Source: Marinobacter nitratireducens
Lineage (GTDB): Bacteria > Pseudomonadota > Gammaproteobacteria > Pseudomonadales > Oleiphilaceae
Assembly (NCBI RefSeq): GCF_000708045.1
Contig: NZ_ANIE01000003.1
Location: 905,007-969,006, forward strand
Direction of reading: 5' to 3'
Length of the DNA stretch: 64,000 nt
In this document: positions 10,987-21,274 of the stretch, piece by piece
Layout: every line of letters starts with the position of its first letter
Position numbering within the stretch: position 1 is the first letter of the stretch
Program-made: the position numbers and the translations under genes
The notes under the pieces: generated by a model
The model's database searches: none
What the model saw: only the letters and a program-made list of their open reading frames with translations
Told to the model about the DNA's origin: nothing

Positions 10987-11014
10987 GGACAGCTGCCGCT
11001 CTGCTCAGCTGTCC
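10987..11014. repeat. Perfect 9-bp hairpin over the yjaG-like stop codon
   Basis: GGACAGCTG at 10987-10995 pairs exactly with CAGCTGTCC at 11006-11014 across a ten-base loop. The right arm overlaps the stop codon of the yjaG-like gene. There is no T-run on either strand, so it is not a standard intrinsic terminator. It could protect the 3' end of the mRNA or be chance. Confidence 0.4.
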
Positions 11015-11604
11015 AACGAAATACCCAGATTGCTGACGCCGCCGTTGGCAGCATCTTCAATCAGCTCGGCAATATAAACTTCGGTAGGAGCTCGCTGACG
11101 CTTCAGGGAAAGGACCAGGTCACGCTGAAACATCTTGTCTTCTTTCATCAGGGGATGCTGATCCAGCAGCCGAACCAGCTCGTCCTCACTCAGCTCTTCG
11201 CCTTCGGACAACTCGATGAAATTCATGACAGTGGATGTCGCCAGTTGGGCGGCTTCCGTAGCCCGGTGTTTGGCCGGGTTCAAGCGATTCAGCAAGGCCT
11301 GCTCAAGCAGCTGGCAGAAATCAAATGCAGGGTACACGCCATAGGCGTCGTATTCATCAACGTTCGGAGCAAGGCTCTCGAGCTTGGCGAGTAGCTGTGG
11401 AATCGCCGCCTCCTGAACCTCTTTCTGCAGCATGTCCCAGGCCAGATCGAGTAGCTGGCGCATTTTAGCACCGCTTTTTAGCCCCATGGTCTCTGCAAAC
11501 AGGGCGTAGTTCGGGAAGGAGCGCTCGGCGAGCGAGAGCAGGAAGGCACACTCGCGCCATCCCTGCAACTGCGATACGGCTTTGAAGAACTGGTTGGCGT
11601 TCAT
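11005..11604 (-). CDS. YjaG family (DUF416) protein
   Basis: A 199-residue soluble helical protein of the DUF416/YjaG family, whose function is unknown. The N-terminal pattern [18 protein letters not shown] and the middle Y-D-A-Y-G-V-Y-P-A segment are typical. No signal peptide or membrane segment. Its ATG overlaps the dcd stop (ATGA), so the pair is translationally coupled; whether that reflects shared function is not known. Confidence 0.86.
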   Translation of the reverse strand: MNANQFFKAVSQLQGWRECAFLLSLAERSFPNYALFAETMGLKSGAKMRQLLDLAWDMLQKEVQEAAIPQLLAKLESLAPNVDEYDAYGVYPAFDFCQLLEQALLNRLNPAKHRATEAAQLATSTVMNFIELSEGEELSEDELVRLLDQHPLMKEDKMFQRDLVLSLKRQRAPTEVYIAELIEDAANGGVSNLGISLDS

Positions 11605-12167
11605 GTCCTGGGCAGAGTGACGCCGGTTTGGCCGAGGTATTTTCCGCCCCGGTCCTTATAGCTGGTCTCACAGACTTCATCTGACTCAAAGAACAGCATT
11701 TGCGCCACGCCTTCGTTGGCATAGATTTTTGCCGGCAAGTTCGTGGTGTTTGAGAACTCCAGGGTTACCTGTCCTTCCCACTCTGGCTCCAGTGGTGTGA
11801 CGTTGACGATGATGCCACAGCGCGCGTAGGTGGACTTGCCGAGGCAGATGGTCAACACGCTACGGGGAATGCGGAAGTATTCCACGGTCCGGGCCAGTGC
11901 AAAGGAGTTCGGCGGGATGACGCAGACGTCGCCGGTGTAGTTGACGAAGCTGTTGTCGTCAAAATTCTTCGGGTCGACGGTGGCGCTGTGGACGTTGGTG
12001 AAAATTTTAAACTCGTTGCTGCAGCGGACGTCGTAGCCGTAGCTGGAGGTGCCGTAGGAGATGACTCGGCCCTTTTCGGATTCACGTACCTGTCCGTGCT
12101 CGAACGGCTCGATCATGCCGTGCTGTTCGGACATCCGGCGGATCCACTTGTCGGATTTGATGCTCAT
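11601..12167 (-). CDS. dcd: dCTP deaminase
   Basis: Dcd deaminates dCTP to dUTP, feeding dTTP synthesis. The 188-residue product matches the pseudomonad form. The substrate/catalytic region [10 protein letters not shown] (about 110-119) and the catalytic glutamate in [14 protein letters not shown] (about 133-146) are intact. The frame remains open to 12278, but that extension runs into the intergenic inverted repeat and lacks family similarity, so ATG 12167 ([12 protein letters not shown]) is chosen. No clear Shine-Dalgarno. Overlaps the yjaG-like gene. Confidence 0.96.
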   Translation of the reverse strand: MSIKSDKWIRRMSEQHGMIEPFEHGQVRESEKGRVISYGTSSYGYDVRCSNEFKIFTNVHSATVDPKNFDDNSFVNYTGDVCVIPPNSFALARTVEYFRIPRSVLTICLGKSTYARCGIIVNVTPLEPEWEGQVTLEFSNTTNLPAKIYANEGVAQMLFFESDEVCETSYKDRGGKYLGQTGVTLPRT

Positions 12168-12254
12168 TTGGGAGGTCTCGGTTCCACTGGGAAAATTGGG
12201 GCGTAGTTTAACCGTTACCGGGTTGTCTGTCGAAGCCCTCTGGCTTTGGGGGCT

Positions 12255-12362
12255 GCGGTTACAGGGCCGTTCTTCCAAAAACCGCTACGAGCACATCCAT
12301 GTGGACTTGTCTCCGGCCATCCATGGCCTACGACATTTTTGGAAGAGCGGCCCTGCAACCGC
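12255..12362. repeat. 108-bp intergenic inverted-repeat element
   Basis: Two 27-base arms, 12255-12281 and 12336-12362, are inverted copies with only two differences, each a G-U wobble on one strand or the other. The arms end in GCGGTT and meet at CTTCCAAAAA/TTTTTGGAAG. The 54-base centre holds two smaller palindromes, ACATCCATGT near 12293 and GGCCATCCATGGCC near 12315, sharing CATCCATG. It fills most of the dcd/apbC spacer. It looks like a REP/MITE-like mobile repeat or a structured RNA rather than a plain terminator. No second copy was seen in the window. Confidence 0.7.
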
Positions 12363-12415
12363 GATCAGACAACTGTCGGTGGACCGCCGCCAATCAATGG
12401 TTTTAGCCAATCACC

Positions 12416-13516
12416 TCAGTGTTCGGTGACAGAAACACTGGAGATGGAACCCGTCAGGTTCCTCTCCCTGGTCGACAGTTCCGCGCCCACGCGGCGGGCA
12501 ATGTCCCGATAGCGGCGGGCTACCTCGGAATCCGGCTCAGCGACGACTGACGGCAAACCACTATCGGTCTGTTCCCGGATGGTCATGTGCAGGGGAAGCT
12601 GGCCGAGCAGTGTGGTGTCGTATTCCTCGGCAATGCGTTCACCGCCGCCATGACCAAACAGGGGTTCTTCGTGGCCGCAGTTGCTGCAGATGTGGACACT
12701 CATGTTTTCGACGACACCGAGTACCGGAATGTCGACTTTGCGGAACATTTCGATGCCCTTTTTGCCATCCAGCAGGGCGATGTCCTGCGGGGTGGTAACA
12801 ATCACGGCGCCAGTGACAGGAACTTTTTGGGCCAGGGTAAGCTGGATGTCGCCGGTTCCCGGGGGCATGTCGATGATCAGGTAGTCGAGTTCATCCCACA
12901 GAGTCTGTTGCAGCAGCTGCATAACTGCGCCGCTGACCATTGGGCCGCGCCAGACCATCGGGGTCTTGTCGGTGACGACGAAGGCCATGGAATTGGCCTG
13001 CAAGCCGTGGGCTTCCATAGGGACGAAGTATTTGTTTTCCCGAGTGTCCGGGCGTTTGCCCTCGGGTACGCCGAGCATCATGCCGATGCTGGGGCCGTAG
13101 ATGTCGGCGTCCAGAATACCGACTCGGGCGCCTTCGGCTTTTAGCGCCAGCGCCAGGTTGACGGCAGTCGTGGATTTGCCGACTCCGCCCTTGCCGGATG
13201 CGACGGCGATGATGTTCTTGACGCCGGCAACGGAGGGGATGTCTTTCTGGGTCTGGTAGGCGTGAATTTTCTGCCCCACGTGCACGTCCGCGTCTTCCAC
13301 ACCATCCACGTTTTCAAGTGCATTGGCGACGATCTGCTTGAGCCCTCCGGCAATGCCTTTGGACGGATACGGCAGTTCGACCATCAGGGTGACTTTACCG
13401 TTCTCGTCGGCGGTCAAGTTCTTGACGGCGCCAAGTTCATACAGGTCCTTTTCAAGGTAAGGGTCGCGGTATTCGCGGACGGCTGTTTCCAGGGCCTGCT
13501 GGGAAATCTGGGTCAT
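12416..13516 (-). CDS. apbC: Iron-sulfur cluster carrier ATPase ApbC/Mrp
   Basis: ApbC (Mrp) is a dimeric P-loop ATPase that binds and delivers Fe-S clusters in the cytosol. The 366-residue protein has an N-terminal MIP18/DUF59 domain (about 5-80), the deviant Walker A SGKGGVGKST at 107-116, and the C277-S-N-C280 pair that bridges the cluster. ATG 13516 is preceded by GGAGAA at good spacing. It is divergent from metG across 190 bases, the same arrangement as mrp/metG in E. coli. Confidence 0.96.
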   Translation of the reverse strand: MTQISQQALETAVREYRDPYLEKDLYELGAVKNLTADENGKVTLMVELPYPSKGIAGGLKQIVANALENVDGVEDADVHVGQKIHAYQTQKDIPSVAGVKNIIAVASGKGGVGKSTTAVNLALALKAEGARVGILDADIYGPSIGMMLGVPEGKRPDTRENKYFVPMEAHGLQANSMAFVVTDKTPMVWRGPMVSGAVMQLLQQTLWDELDYLIIDMPPGTGDIQLTLAQKVPVTGAVIVTTPQDIALLDGKKGIEMFRKVDIPVLGVVENMSVHICSNCGHEEPLFGHGGGERIAEEYDTTLLGQLPLHMTIREQTDSGLPSVVAEPDSEVARRYRDIARRVGAELSTRERNLTGSISSVSVTEH

Positions 13517-13706
13517 CGGGTTCTCCGGAATAAGCTCATAAGCACAGAAACGGGTGTTTCAGGTGAAAATTAATGGCTTGGAAGGTATCATCTGTGCCCG
13601 TTTCTGACCATATGGGGTCTTTGTCTGGAGCAATCAATGCCGGTTGCGCACCTGAACCCCGTTTTTGTCTTTCCAACCCTTATCAACAGAAGGTTCGGAC
13701 ATCACC

Positions 13707-15737
13707 ATGACGCAAGCTAGCAAGCCACAGCGCGATATTCTGGTTACCAGCGCCCTGCCCTATGCCAACGGGCCGATCCACCTGGGTCACCTGCTGGAGT
13801 ACATTCAGACGGACATCTGGGTGCGCTACCAGAACATGCGTGGCCACAACTGCTATTACGTTTGCGCTGACGATGCCCACGGCACGGCCATCATGCTCCG
13901 CGCCGAGCGCGAGGGCATCACGCCTGAGCAACTGATTGATCGTATCAGCCAGGAACACCAGGAGGATTTCGCCGGCTTCCACATCCGGTTCGATAATTAC
14001 TACTCCACCCATTCGGAGGAGAACCAGTACTTCTCGGAGTACATCTACCGCCAGTTGCAGGAAAACGGTCACATCGCAACCCGGAAGATCACTCAGTTTT
14101 TCGATCCGGAAAAAGAGATGTTCCTGGCAGACCGTTTCATCAAGGGCACCTGCCCCAAGTGCAAAACCGAGGACCAGTACGGCGACAACTGTGAGGCCTG
14201 CGGTGCCACCTACACACCGGCAGAGCTGATCAACCCGCGTTCGGCAGTGTCCGGTGCCACACCGGTTGAGAAGGAATCTGAACACTATTTCTTCAAACTT
14301 CCGGATTTCCAGGATTTTCTCGCCAACTGGACGCGAAGCGGCACGCTTCAGCCGCAGGTTGCCAACAAACTGGCCGAGTGGCTGGATGCCGGCCTGCAAG
14401 AATGGGATATCAGCCGTGATGCGCCCTATTTTGGTTTCGAGATTCCGGACGCCCCGGGCAAATACTTCTATGTCTGGCTGGATGCCCCGATCGGCTACCT
14501 GGCCAGCTTCAAGAACCTGTGCAACCGCGAGAACATCGATTTCGAGTATTTCTGGAAGGCGGATTCCGACGCCGAGGTTTACCACTTCATTGGCAAGGAC
14601 ATCATCAACTTCCACGCGCTGTTCTGGCCATCCATGCTTCATGATGCCGGGTTCCGCACGCCAACGGCCGTCTGGGCTCACGGCTTTGTGACGGTGAACG
14701 GCAAGAAGATGTCCAAGTCCCGCGGTACCTTTATCATGGCGCGGACCTATCTGGATCACCTCAATCCGGAATATCTGCGGTACTACTTCGCGGCCAAGCT
14801 TACAGGCAGCGTCGATGACATGGACCTCAACCTTGAAGACTTTGCCGCCCGAGTGAATTCTGACCTGGTTGGCAAGGTAGTGAACATCGCCAGCCGCAGT
14901 GCCGGCTTCATCACCAAGCGCTTTGACGGGCAGCTGGGCAAAGTTACCGAATCCGAGAAGCTACGCGAGTTTATCGAGGCCGGCCAACAGATCGAGGAAT
15001 TCTACGAGGCACGGGAATTCGGTCGCGCCATGCGTCGGATCATGGAACTGGCGGATATCGCCAACCAGTATGTGAATGATGAACAGCCCTGGGTTATTGC
15101 CAAGCAGGACGGTCAGGAAGACAACCTGCAGGCGATCTGTACCAACGCCATCAACATGTTCCGGCTGTTGATGACATACCTGGCACCGGTACTTCCGAAA
15201 ACCGCGGAAGCCGCCCAATCGTTCCTCAACGCGCAGCTGAACTGGAATGATCGCGCCGAGCTGCTTGAAAATCACGGCATTGACAAGTTCAAGCCCCTGA
15301 TGAACCGGGTCGACATGAAACAGATCGACAAGATGCTGGATGCCTCCAAGGAAGAGCTTCCCGCAGCGACCGCACAGCCGGAGCCGGCAGCCAATCTCGA
15401 GCCCATTGCCGATGAGATAGAATTTGGCGACTTTGCGAAAGTGGATCTCCGGGTCGTAAAGATCGTCAATGCAGAACACGTGGAAGGGGCTGACAAGCTA
15501 CTTCGCCTGACTCTTGACGTGGGACATGGCGAACGCAACGTATTCGCTGGTATCAAGTCAGCCTACAAACCGGAAGATCTCGTTGGCCGTATGACCGTGA
15601 TGGTTGCCAACCTGAAGCCAAGAAAGATGAAATTCGGTATGTCTGAAGGCATGGTCCTGGCGGCTGGCCCGGGCGGCAAGGATATCTTCATCCTCTCTCC
15701 CGATTCAGGCGCCACCCCGGGCATGCGGGTAATGTAA
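13707..15737 (+). CDS. metG: Methionyl-tRNA synthetase
   Basis: Charges tRNA-Met with methionine. The 676-residue product is the MetG1 type with a C-terminal tRNA-binding domain. The class I HIGH motif is H25-L-G-H28, the KMSKS loop lies near residue 335 ([11 protein letters not shown]), and the zinc knuckle C-P-K-C...C-E-A-C is near 148-165. The last 100 or so residues (from [12 protein letters not shown]) are the EMAP/Trbp111 fold. The frame opens upstream at 13665, but ATG 13707 matches the family N-terminus. It ends 29 bases before rsxA, so the rsx genes may be partly read through from here. Confidence 0.97.
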   Translation: MTQASKPQRDILVTSALPYANGPIHLGHLLEYIQTDIWVRYQNMRGHNCYYVCADDAHGTAIMLRAEREGITPEQLIDRISQEHQEDFAGFHIRFDNYYSTHSEENQYFSEYIYRQLQENGHIATRKITQFFDPEKEMFLADRFIKGTCPKCKTEDQYGDNCEACGATYTPAELINPRSAVSGATPVEKESEHYFFKLPDFQDFLANWTRSGTLQPQVANKLAEWLDAGLQEWDISRDAPYFGFEIPDAPGKYFYVWLDAPIGYLASFKNLCNRENIDFEYFWKADSDAEVYHFIGKDIINFHALFWPSMLHDAGFRTPTAVWAHGFVTVNGKKMSKSRGTFIMARTYLDHLNPEYLRYYFAAKLTGSVDDMDLNLEDFAARVNSDLVGKVVNIASRSAGFITKRFDGQLGKVTESEKLREFIEAGQQIEEFYEAREFGRAMRRIMELADIANQYVNDEQPWVIAKQDGQEDNLQAICTNAINMFRLLMTYLAPVLPKTAEAAQSFLNAQLNWNDRAELLENHGIDKFKPLMNRVDMKQIDKMLDASKEELPAATAQPEPAANLEPIADEIEFGDFAKVDLRVVKIVNAEHVEGADKLLRLTLDVGHGERNVFAGIKSAYKPEDLVGRMTVMVANLKPRKMKFGMSEGMVLAAGPGGKDIFILSPDSGATPGMRVM

Positions 15738-15766
15738 GACCAGGCAGGAATGAAGAGTACGCAACG

Positions 15767-16348
15767 ATGACAGAGTATTTACTGATACTGGTCAGCACCA
15801 TACTGGTGAACAACTTCGTGTTGGTACAGTTCCTCGGCCTGTGCCCGTTCATGGGGGTTTCCGGCAAGCTGGAGACCGCCATGGGCATGTCTCTGGCCAC
15901 TACCTTTGTACTGACCCTGTCATCGGTATGCAGCTATCTTGCCTATACCTACCTGCTGGCTCCACTGGACCTCGCGTTCCTCAAAACCATCACCTTCATT
16001 CTGGTGATTGCCGTGGTGGTTCAGTTCACCGAAATGGTGGTCAGGAAAACCAGCCCCCTCCTGTATCGGGTTCTGGGTATTTTTCTGCCCCTGATCACCA
16101 CCAATTGCGCGGTTCTTGGTGTCGCGCTTCTCAACCTGAACAAAAACAACAACTTCGTTGAATCGGTTTTGTATGGATTCGGCGCAGCGGCCGGCTTTTC
16201 CCTGGTGCTGGTTCTGTTTGCGGCGATGCGTGAACGGATCGCCGTGGCGGATGTACCGGTCGCCTTTCGTGGCGCTGCCATCGGCATGGTGACGGCCGGC
16301 TTGATGGCCCTGGCGTTCCTCGGCTTTACCGGCCTCGTCAGCGTTTAA
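15767..16348 (+). CDS. rsxA: Electron transport complex subunit RsxA/RnfA
   Basis: First membrane subunit of the Rsx/Rnf complex, which moves electrons between NADH and ferredoxin with ion translocation, or in E. coli keeps SoxR reduced. 193 residues with six hydrophobic segments. The N-terminal [18 protein letters not shown] and the later [14 protein letters not shown] are the paired family motifs, each carrying a cysteine (CPF and NCA) thought to hold a membrane Fe-S centre with RsxE. SD-like GGAATGAAGAG precedes ATG 15767. Confidence 0.96.
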   Translation: MTEYLLILVSTILVNNFVLVQFLGLCPFMGVSGKLETAMGMSLATTFVLTLSSVCSYLAYTYLLAPLDLAFLKTITFILVIAVVVQFTEMVVRKTSPLLYRVLGIFLPLITTNCAVLGVALLNLNKNNNFVESVLYGFGAAAGFSLVLVLFAAMRERIAVADVPVAFRGAAIGMVTAGLMALAFLGFTGLVSV

Positions 16349-16363
16349 CGGAGACACGTTGTT

Positions 16364-16942
16364 ATGTGGACAGGCATATTAATCGCCGTACTGGTGCTTC
16401 TTGCGCTCTCCCTGGCTTTTGGCGGGCTGCTCGGTTTCGCCGCTGAACGCTTCAAGGTCGAGGGCAATCCGCTGGTGGATCAAATCGATTCCCTCTTGCC
16501 ACAGACCCAATGCGGCCAATGCGGCTTCCCGGGCTGCCGCCCTTACGCCGAGTCCATCGCGGATGGCGATGCGATCAACAAATGTCCTCCCGGCGGGGAA
16601 TCCACTATCAAGGCACTGGCGGACCTACTTGATGTTGAGCCCCAACCGCTGGACGCTGAGCACGGCGTTGAACAGGAAAAGCGGGTTGCCGTCATCCGGG
16701 AGGACGAGTGCATCGGCTGCACCAAGTGCATTCAGGCATGCCCGGTAGACGCGATCCTCGGCGCCGCCAAGCACATGCATACGGTGATTGAGAGTGAATG
16801 CACCGGTTGTGATCTCTGCGTGGAGCCCTGTCCCGTTGACTGCATTGATATGATCACGATCGAACCGGATATCCGTACCTGGACCTGGACGCCTCCGTCC
16901 AGTGGCATTATCGCAACAGACCGGCAGGGGGTAAGCGCCTGA
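16364..16942 (+). CDS. rsxB: Electron transport complex subunit RsxB/RnfB
   Basis: Ferredoxin-like subunit of the Rnf complex. The 192-residue protein has one N-terminal membrane anchor (about 3-26), then a four-cysteine cluster domain (C50, C53, C58, C74) and two 4Fe-4S ferredoxin motifs (C116-x2-C-x2-C-x3-CP and C146-x2-C-x2-C-x3-CP). All cluster ligands are intact. It lies 15 bases after rsxA, and its TGA overlaps the rsxC ATG. Confidence 0.96.
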   Translation: MWTGILIAVLVLLALSLAFGGLLGFAAERFKVEGNPLVDQIDSLLPQTQCGQCGFPGCRPYAESIADGDAINKCPPGGESTIKALADLLDVEPQPLDAEHGVEQEKRVAVIREDECIGCTKCIQACPVDAILGAAKHMHTVIESECTGCDLCVEPCPVDCIDMITIEPDIRTWTWTPPSSGIIATDRQGVSA

Positions 16943-18774
16943 TGTCACAGCTCTGGGATTTTTCCGGCGGCATTCACCCACCCGAAAACAAGCGCCAGTC
17001 CACCGCAGGCCCGATTCGGCCGGCGGCGCTGCCCGAACGCCTGGTATTGCCCCTGCAACAGCACATTGGGGTCCCCGCCGAACCGTTGGTTCATGTTGGC
17101 GACAGGGTACTCAAGGGCCAGAAAATCGCCGATGTTACGGGCGGTCTCGGGGTTCCGGTTCATGCTCCGACATCGGGTATTGTTGAACAGATCGCTCTGC
17201 GGCCCGTGCCCCACCCGTCCGGCATGGAAGACTGGTGCATCGTTCTGAAACCGGACGGAGAGGATCAATGGCTGCCTCTCGAGCCGGTTCGAGACTACAA
17301 AAAGCTGGAACGGGACCAGGTACTGGAACTCATCCGGGAAGCCGGTGTGTCTGGCATGGGTGGCGCCGGTTTCCCAACCAACGTGAAACTTCGTCCGCCC
17401 AGAGACCGGAAGGTTCAGACCCTTATTCTCAATGGTGCGGAGTGCGAGCCGTACATTACTGCCGATGACATGACGATGCGGGAACGCGCGGACGAAGTGA
17501 TTGCCGGGCTGAAAGTCATGTCCTGGATCCTTCGTCCGGAACGGTGCGTGATCGGTATTGAGGACAACAAGCCCGAAGCTATCCAGGCCATGGGCAAGGC
17601 GATCAAAGGCACACAGATCGAACTGGCGGTCATCCCGACGAAATACCCCTCCGGCGGAGAAAAGCAGCTCATCCAGATTCTGACCGGCATGGAAGTCCCT
17701 AGTGGAGGGATACCAGCAGATATCGGGGTAATGTGCCAGAACGTCGGCACGGCGGTCGCCGTCTCACGGGCAGTGTTTGAAGGCAAACCTCTGATCTCTC
17801 GTATCGTGACCATGACCGGAGAGGGCGTCAGTGACCCTGGGAACTTTGAGGCACTGCTCGGAACGCCGGTTCAGAGCTTGCTGACACAAGCGGGATTCGA
17901 TGCCGATCGGACAAACCGCCTGGTTTCCGGCGGCCCGATGATGGGCTTCACCCTGAATTCGCTTGAGGTACCGATTACCAAGACCAGCAACTGTGTGATC
18001 GCCGCCAGCGAGCGGGAATTACCCACGCCGGCGCCGGAGCAGCCCTGTATTCGTTGCGGCCAGTGTGCGGATGCCTGCCCGATGGAACTCCTGCCACAGC
18101 AACTGTTCTGGTACTCCAAGGCGGGCGAGTTCGATAAAGCAGAACACCTGAATCTATTCGACTGCATCGAATGTGGCGCCTGCTCCTATGTTTGCCCCAG
18201 CTCAATCCCTCTGGTTCAGTACTATCGCCACGCAAAGGGAGAGATTCGGGTTCAGCGTGCGGAGCAACTAAAAGCAGACCGGGCTCGGGAGCGCTTCGAA
18301 GCCCGCCAGGCGCGCCTTGAAAGGGAGCAGGAAGAGAAAGAGCTCCGTCGCAAGGAGCGTGCGAAGGCGGCTGCAGAAGCACAGGCTCGTAAAAAGGCAG
18401 AAGCCGAACAGGCCGAGGCTGACGGTACAGCCACTGATGAGCGTGCTGCCAAGGCCGCTCTGGTCGAGCAGGCTTTGGCACGAAAGAAAGCGAAGGCCGA
18501 GCAAGGCCCTGCGACAGACAGTGACAGCCAACCGGCACCCGAGCCTCCCAGGCCGGACCTGGAAGCCCTGGAAAAACAGCTGACCCAGGCCCGCTCCAAA
18601 CTGGAAACCATGCAAGGCATGCTGGAAGAGGCCAAAGCTCAGCAGGCGGACAACGTCGACAAGCTGGAACGCGCAGTGGCAAAGAATCATGACCGGGTCA
18701 AAAGGGCGGAAGAGGCCCTGACAGAAGCTCGCCAGTTGTTGGCGAATGCGACCGAATCACAGTCAACCGAATAA
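16942..18774 (+). CDS. rsxC: Electron transport complex subunit RsxC/RnfC
   Basis: The NADH-binding, Fe-S subunit of the complex. The 610-residue protein has an N-terminal SLBB-like region, the NADH/FMN domain with GMGGAGFPTNVK near residue 137, then two 4Fe-4S motifs beginning at residues 369 (CIRCGQCADACP) and 408 (CIECGACSYVCP). From about residue 435 it carries a long Ala/Glu/Lys/Arg-rich tail predicted to be helical or coiled-coil. Such tails vary widely in length within the family. ATG overlaps the rsxB stop by two bases. Confidence 0.95.
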   Translation: MSQLWDFSGGIHPPENKRQSTAGPIRPAALPERLVLPLQQHIGVPAEPLVHVGDRVLKGQKIADVTGGLGVPVHAPTSGIVEQIALRPVPHPSGMEDWCIVLKPDGEDQWLPLEPVRDYKKLERDQVLELIREAGVSGMGGAGFPTNVKLRPPRDRKVQTLILNGAECEPYITADDMTMRERADEVIAGLKVMSWILRPERCVIGIEDNKPEAIQAMGKAIKGTQIELAVIPTKYPSGGEKQLIQILTGMEVPSGGIPADIGVMCQNVGTAVAVSRAVFEGKPLISRIVTMTGEGVSDPGNFEALLGTPVQSLLTQAGFDADRTNRLVSGGPMMGFTLNSLEVPITKTSNCVIAASERELPTPAPEQPCIRCGQCADACPMELLPQQLFWYSKAGEFDKAEHLNLFDCIECGACSYVCPSSIPLVQYYRHAKGEIRVQRAEQLKADRARERFEARQARLEREQEEKELRRKERAKAAAEAQARKKAEAEQAEADGTATDERAAKAALVEQALARKKAKAEQGPATDSDSQPAPEPPRPDLEALEKQLTQARSKLETMQGMLEEAKAQQADNVDKLERAVAKNHDRVKRAEEALTEARQLLANATESQSTE

Positions 18775-18795
18775 CCGAGTTCAGGCCGAATCGAC

Positions 18796-19848
18796 ATGGC
18801 GTTTGTTCAACAGTCTTCCCCTCATGCCCGAAATGCCCGCCCGACCTCACGGGTCATGCTTTGGGTGATTATCGCAGCCCTGCCGGGACTGATCGCCCAG
18901 ACCATTTTTTTCGGCTGGGGTAATCTGATCAATGTCATCTGGTGCATAGCCGTGGCGCTTGCTTCAGAGGCCATTATCCTCAAGCTCAGAAAGAAGCCCG
19001 TTCGTTTCTTTCTGAAAGATAATACCGCGGCTGTCACAGGGCTTTTGCTGGGACTGTCCCTGCCTCAATTCGCACCCTGGTGGGTGTCAGCAATTGCCGT
19101 GATCTCCGCCATTGTTATCGCCAAACAACTCTATGGCGGCTTGGGCTCCAACCCCTTCAACCCGGCCATGGTTGGCTATGCCCTGGTGCTTATATCTTTT
19201 CCGGTCGCCATGACCACCAACTGGGCCGAACCCACCCTGCTCTGGCAGGGCGCGCCCGGGCTTGGAGAAACCCTGAGTTCCATCGCCTCCGGACATCAGA
19301 CAGCCGTTGATGGCTGGACGATGGCGACGCCATTGGATGAATACAAGCACAAGATTGCGACCCACACCGCTGACGAAGTGTTGTCTCACCCAACCTTCGG
19401 CGATGCAGTAGCTCGTGGGTGGGAATGGGTAAACGGCGCATTCCTGGCTGGAGGCCTGCTGTTGGTCGGCCTGCGAATCATCAGCTGGCATATCCCGGCG
19501 GGCTTCCTGGCAGGCCTTGCCGTGATGAGCCTGGCCTTCGGCAGCAATGCCGACCAATACGCTCCGCTTTCATTGCATTTGCTGGCCGGTGGAACCATGT
19601 TGGGCGCTTTTTTCATCGCGACAGATCCGGTATCGGCCGCTACCAGCCACCAGGGCAAACTGATCTACGGTGCCGGAATTGGCGTTCTGATCTATCTGAT
19701 CCGCACCTGGGGGAACTACCCGGACGCTGTTGCTTTCAGCGTCCTGCTGATGAACTTTGCGGTGCCATTCATCGACCATTTCACGCCACCACGCACCTAC
19801 GGCCATCACAAGGCCCGTCGCGGCGTGCCAGGCAAGAGTCAGGGGTAA
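18796..19848 (+). CDS. rsxD: Electron transport complex subunit RsxD/RnfD
   Basis: Membrane flavoprotein subunit of the Rnf complex, 350 residues with about nine to ten hydrophobic segments, related to NqrB. Family members carry a covalently bound FMN; the stretch DGWTMATPL at 172-180 is the equivalent site, with T178 the likely attachment residue. The [11 protein letters not shown] motif near 119-129 and the TDPVSA motif are conserved. The gap after rsxC is 21 bases; rsxG follows after three bases. Confidence 0.95.
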   Translation: MAFVQQSSPHARNARPTSRVMLWVIIAALPGLIAQTIFFGWGNLINVIWCIAVALASEAIILKLRKKPVRFFLKDNTAAVTGLLLGLSLPQFAPWWVSAIAVISAIVIAKQLYGGLGSNPFNPAMVGYALVLISFPVAMTTNWAEPTLLWQGAPGLGETLSSIASGHQTAVDGWTMATPLDEYKHKIATHTADEVLSHPTFGDAVARGWEWVNGAFLAGGLLLVGLRIISWHIPAGFLAGLAVMSLAFGSNADQYAPLSLHLLAGGTMLGAFFIATDPVSAATSHQGKLIYGAGIGVLIYLIRTWGNYPDAVAFSVLLMNFAVPFIDHFTPPRTYGHHKARRGVPGKSQG

Positions 19849-19851
19849 TTC

Positions 19852-20553
19852 ATGGCAGCACTTGCTCAGTCCATCCGTCGAAGTGCCATTGGCCTTGGTC
19901 TATTTGCCGTCATTACCGGGGGCACCATTGCGGTAACGCAAGCCTTTACCGCCCAACGCATTCAGGAACAGGCAGCTCGCGCTGAAGCCAAGGCCTTATT
20001 TGAGATTATTCCTGAAAGCACGCATGACAACGACATGCTGCATGACACCGTTGAGCTGCCCGCCAGCGAACACCTGGCTCAGGATGGCCCGTTGACGGTA
20101 TGGGTTGCCCGCAAAGACGGCTCTCCCACCGGCATGATCATGCCCGTCATCGCGCCGGACGGATATTCCGGAAACATTCGTCTGCTCGTGGGTGTCAACC
20201 TGCAAGGTACGGTTCTGGGTGTCAGAGTCACTAGCCACAAGGAAACCCCAGGGCTTGGCGACCGTATAGAAACCCGCAAATCCGACTGGATCCAGAGCTT
20301 CGAAGGGCGCTCGCTGGGCAAACCGCCCCACAGCGAATGGAACGTCAAAAAGAACGGCGGCATGTTTGACCAGTTCACCGGTGCAACGATCACACCACGG
20401 GCCGTTGTCAAAGCGGTACAGAAGGCATTGATCTACTTCCGGAAGAACCATCGGGTGATTCTGGAGCGCCTGGGCGCGCCTGCAGGGCCGGGAAAACACA
20501 AGCTAAAACCGGACGCAATTGCTGGTGAAACCAACACGTTGGAGCATTCCTGA
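19852..20553 (+). CDS. rsxG: Electron transport complex subunit RsxG/RnfG
   Basis: Periplasm-facing flavoprotein subunit with one N-terminal membrane helix (about 12-33). The 233-residue protein carries the FMN phosphodiester-attachment motif F-T-G-A-T179-I-T, T179 being the likely modified residue, and the [18 protein letters not shown] segment typical of the NqrC/RnfG FMN-binding domain. It sits between rsxD and rsxE with spacings of 2-3 bases, consistent with one operon. Confidence 0.95.
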   Translation: MAALAQSIRRSAIGLGLFAVITGGTIAVTQAFTAQRIQEQAARAEAKALFEIIPESTHDNDMLHDTVELPASEHLAQDGPLTVWVARKDGSPTGMIMPVIAPDGYSGNIRLLVGVNLQGTVLGVRVTSHKETPGLGDRIETRKSDWIQSFEGRSLGKPPHSEWNVKKNGGMFDQFTGATITPRAVVKAVQKALIYFRKNHRVILERLGAPAGPGKHKLKPDAIAGETNTLEHS

Positions 20554-20555
20554 TT

Positions 20556-21272
20556 ATGGCAGACAAGACTCCTGGAGAAATCATCAAGGACGGGCTCTGG
20601 AATAATAACCCCGCTCTGGTTCAGGTTCTGGGGTTATGCCCGCTACTGGCGGTTACCAGTACCGTTGTCAACGCTATCGGCCTTGGTCTCGCAACGCTAC
20701 TGGTGCTTATGGGCTCCAACCTCGCCGTCTCCCTGATTCGCAACTTTGTGGGTGAATCGGTCCGGTTGCCCGCGTTCGTGATGATCATCGCCTCTTTTGT
20801 TACCTGCGCTGAACTCCTGATGCAGGCCTTCACCTATGAGCTTTACCAGATCCTCGGCATCTTCATCCCGCTGATTGTTACCAACTGTGCCATCCTGGGC
20901 AGGGCCGATGCCTTCGCCTCCCGCAATGCGCCCGGACGGGCCCTGCTGGACGGTGCCATGATGGGGCTTGGGTTCCTGGCGGTATTGATCGTCCTGGGCG
21001 GCATGCGCGAACTGATCGGTCAGGGCACCCTGTTCGTGGATATGAATCTTCTGTTGGGCCCCATGGCTGCAGACTGGGTCGTACGCCCCTTCGAAGCCTA
21101 TCCGAACATGCTGTTCATGATGCTGCCCCCTGGTGCGTTTATGGGCCTTGGGCTGCTGATCGCCCTCAAGAACAGCATCGACAGCAAGCTCGAAGCCCGG
21201 CGGAGAGTCGCAACACCCGCGCCGGCATCCTCCGGCAGTAAGCGTGTACGGGTCACTGGTAACGTATCCTGA
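20556..21272 (+). CDS. rsxE: Electron transport complex subunit RsxE/RnfE
   Basis: Membrane subunit paired with RsxA; 238 residues, six hydrophobic segments. The N-terminal [22 protein letters not shown] and the [13 protein letters not shown] motif mirror those of RsxA in inverted topology, each with the conserved cysteine. The C-terminal 25 residues are basic and variable. The start follows rsxG by two bases and the stop precedes nth by two. Confidence 0.95.
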   Translation: MADKTPGEIIKDGLWNNNPALVQVLGLCPLLAVTSTVVNAIGLGLATLLVLMGSNLAVSLIRNFVGESVRLPAFVMIIASFVTCAELLMQAFTYELYQILGIFIPLIVTNCAILGRADAFASRNAPGRALLDGAMMGLGFLAVLIVLGGMRELIGQGTLFVDMNLLLGPMAADWVVRPFEAYPNMLFMMLPPGAFMGLGLLIALKNSIDSKLEARRRVATPAPASSGSKRVRVTGNVS

Positions 21273-21274
21273 TT

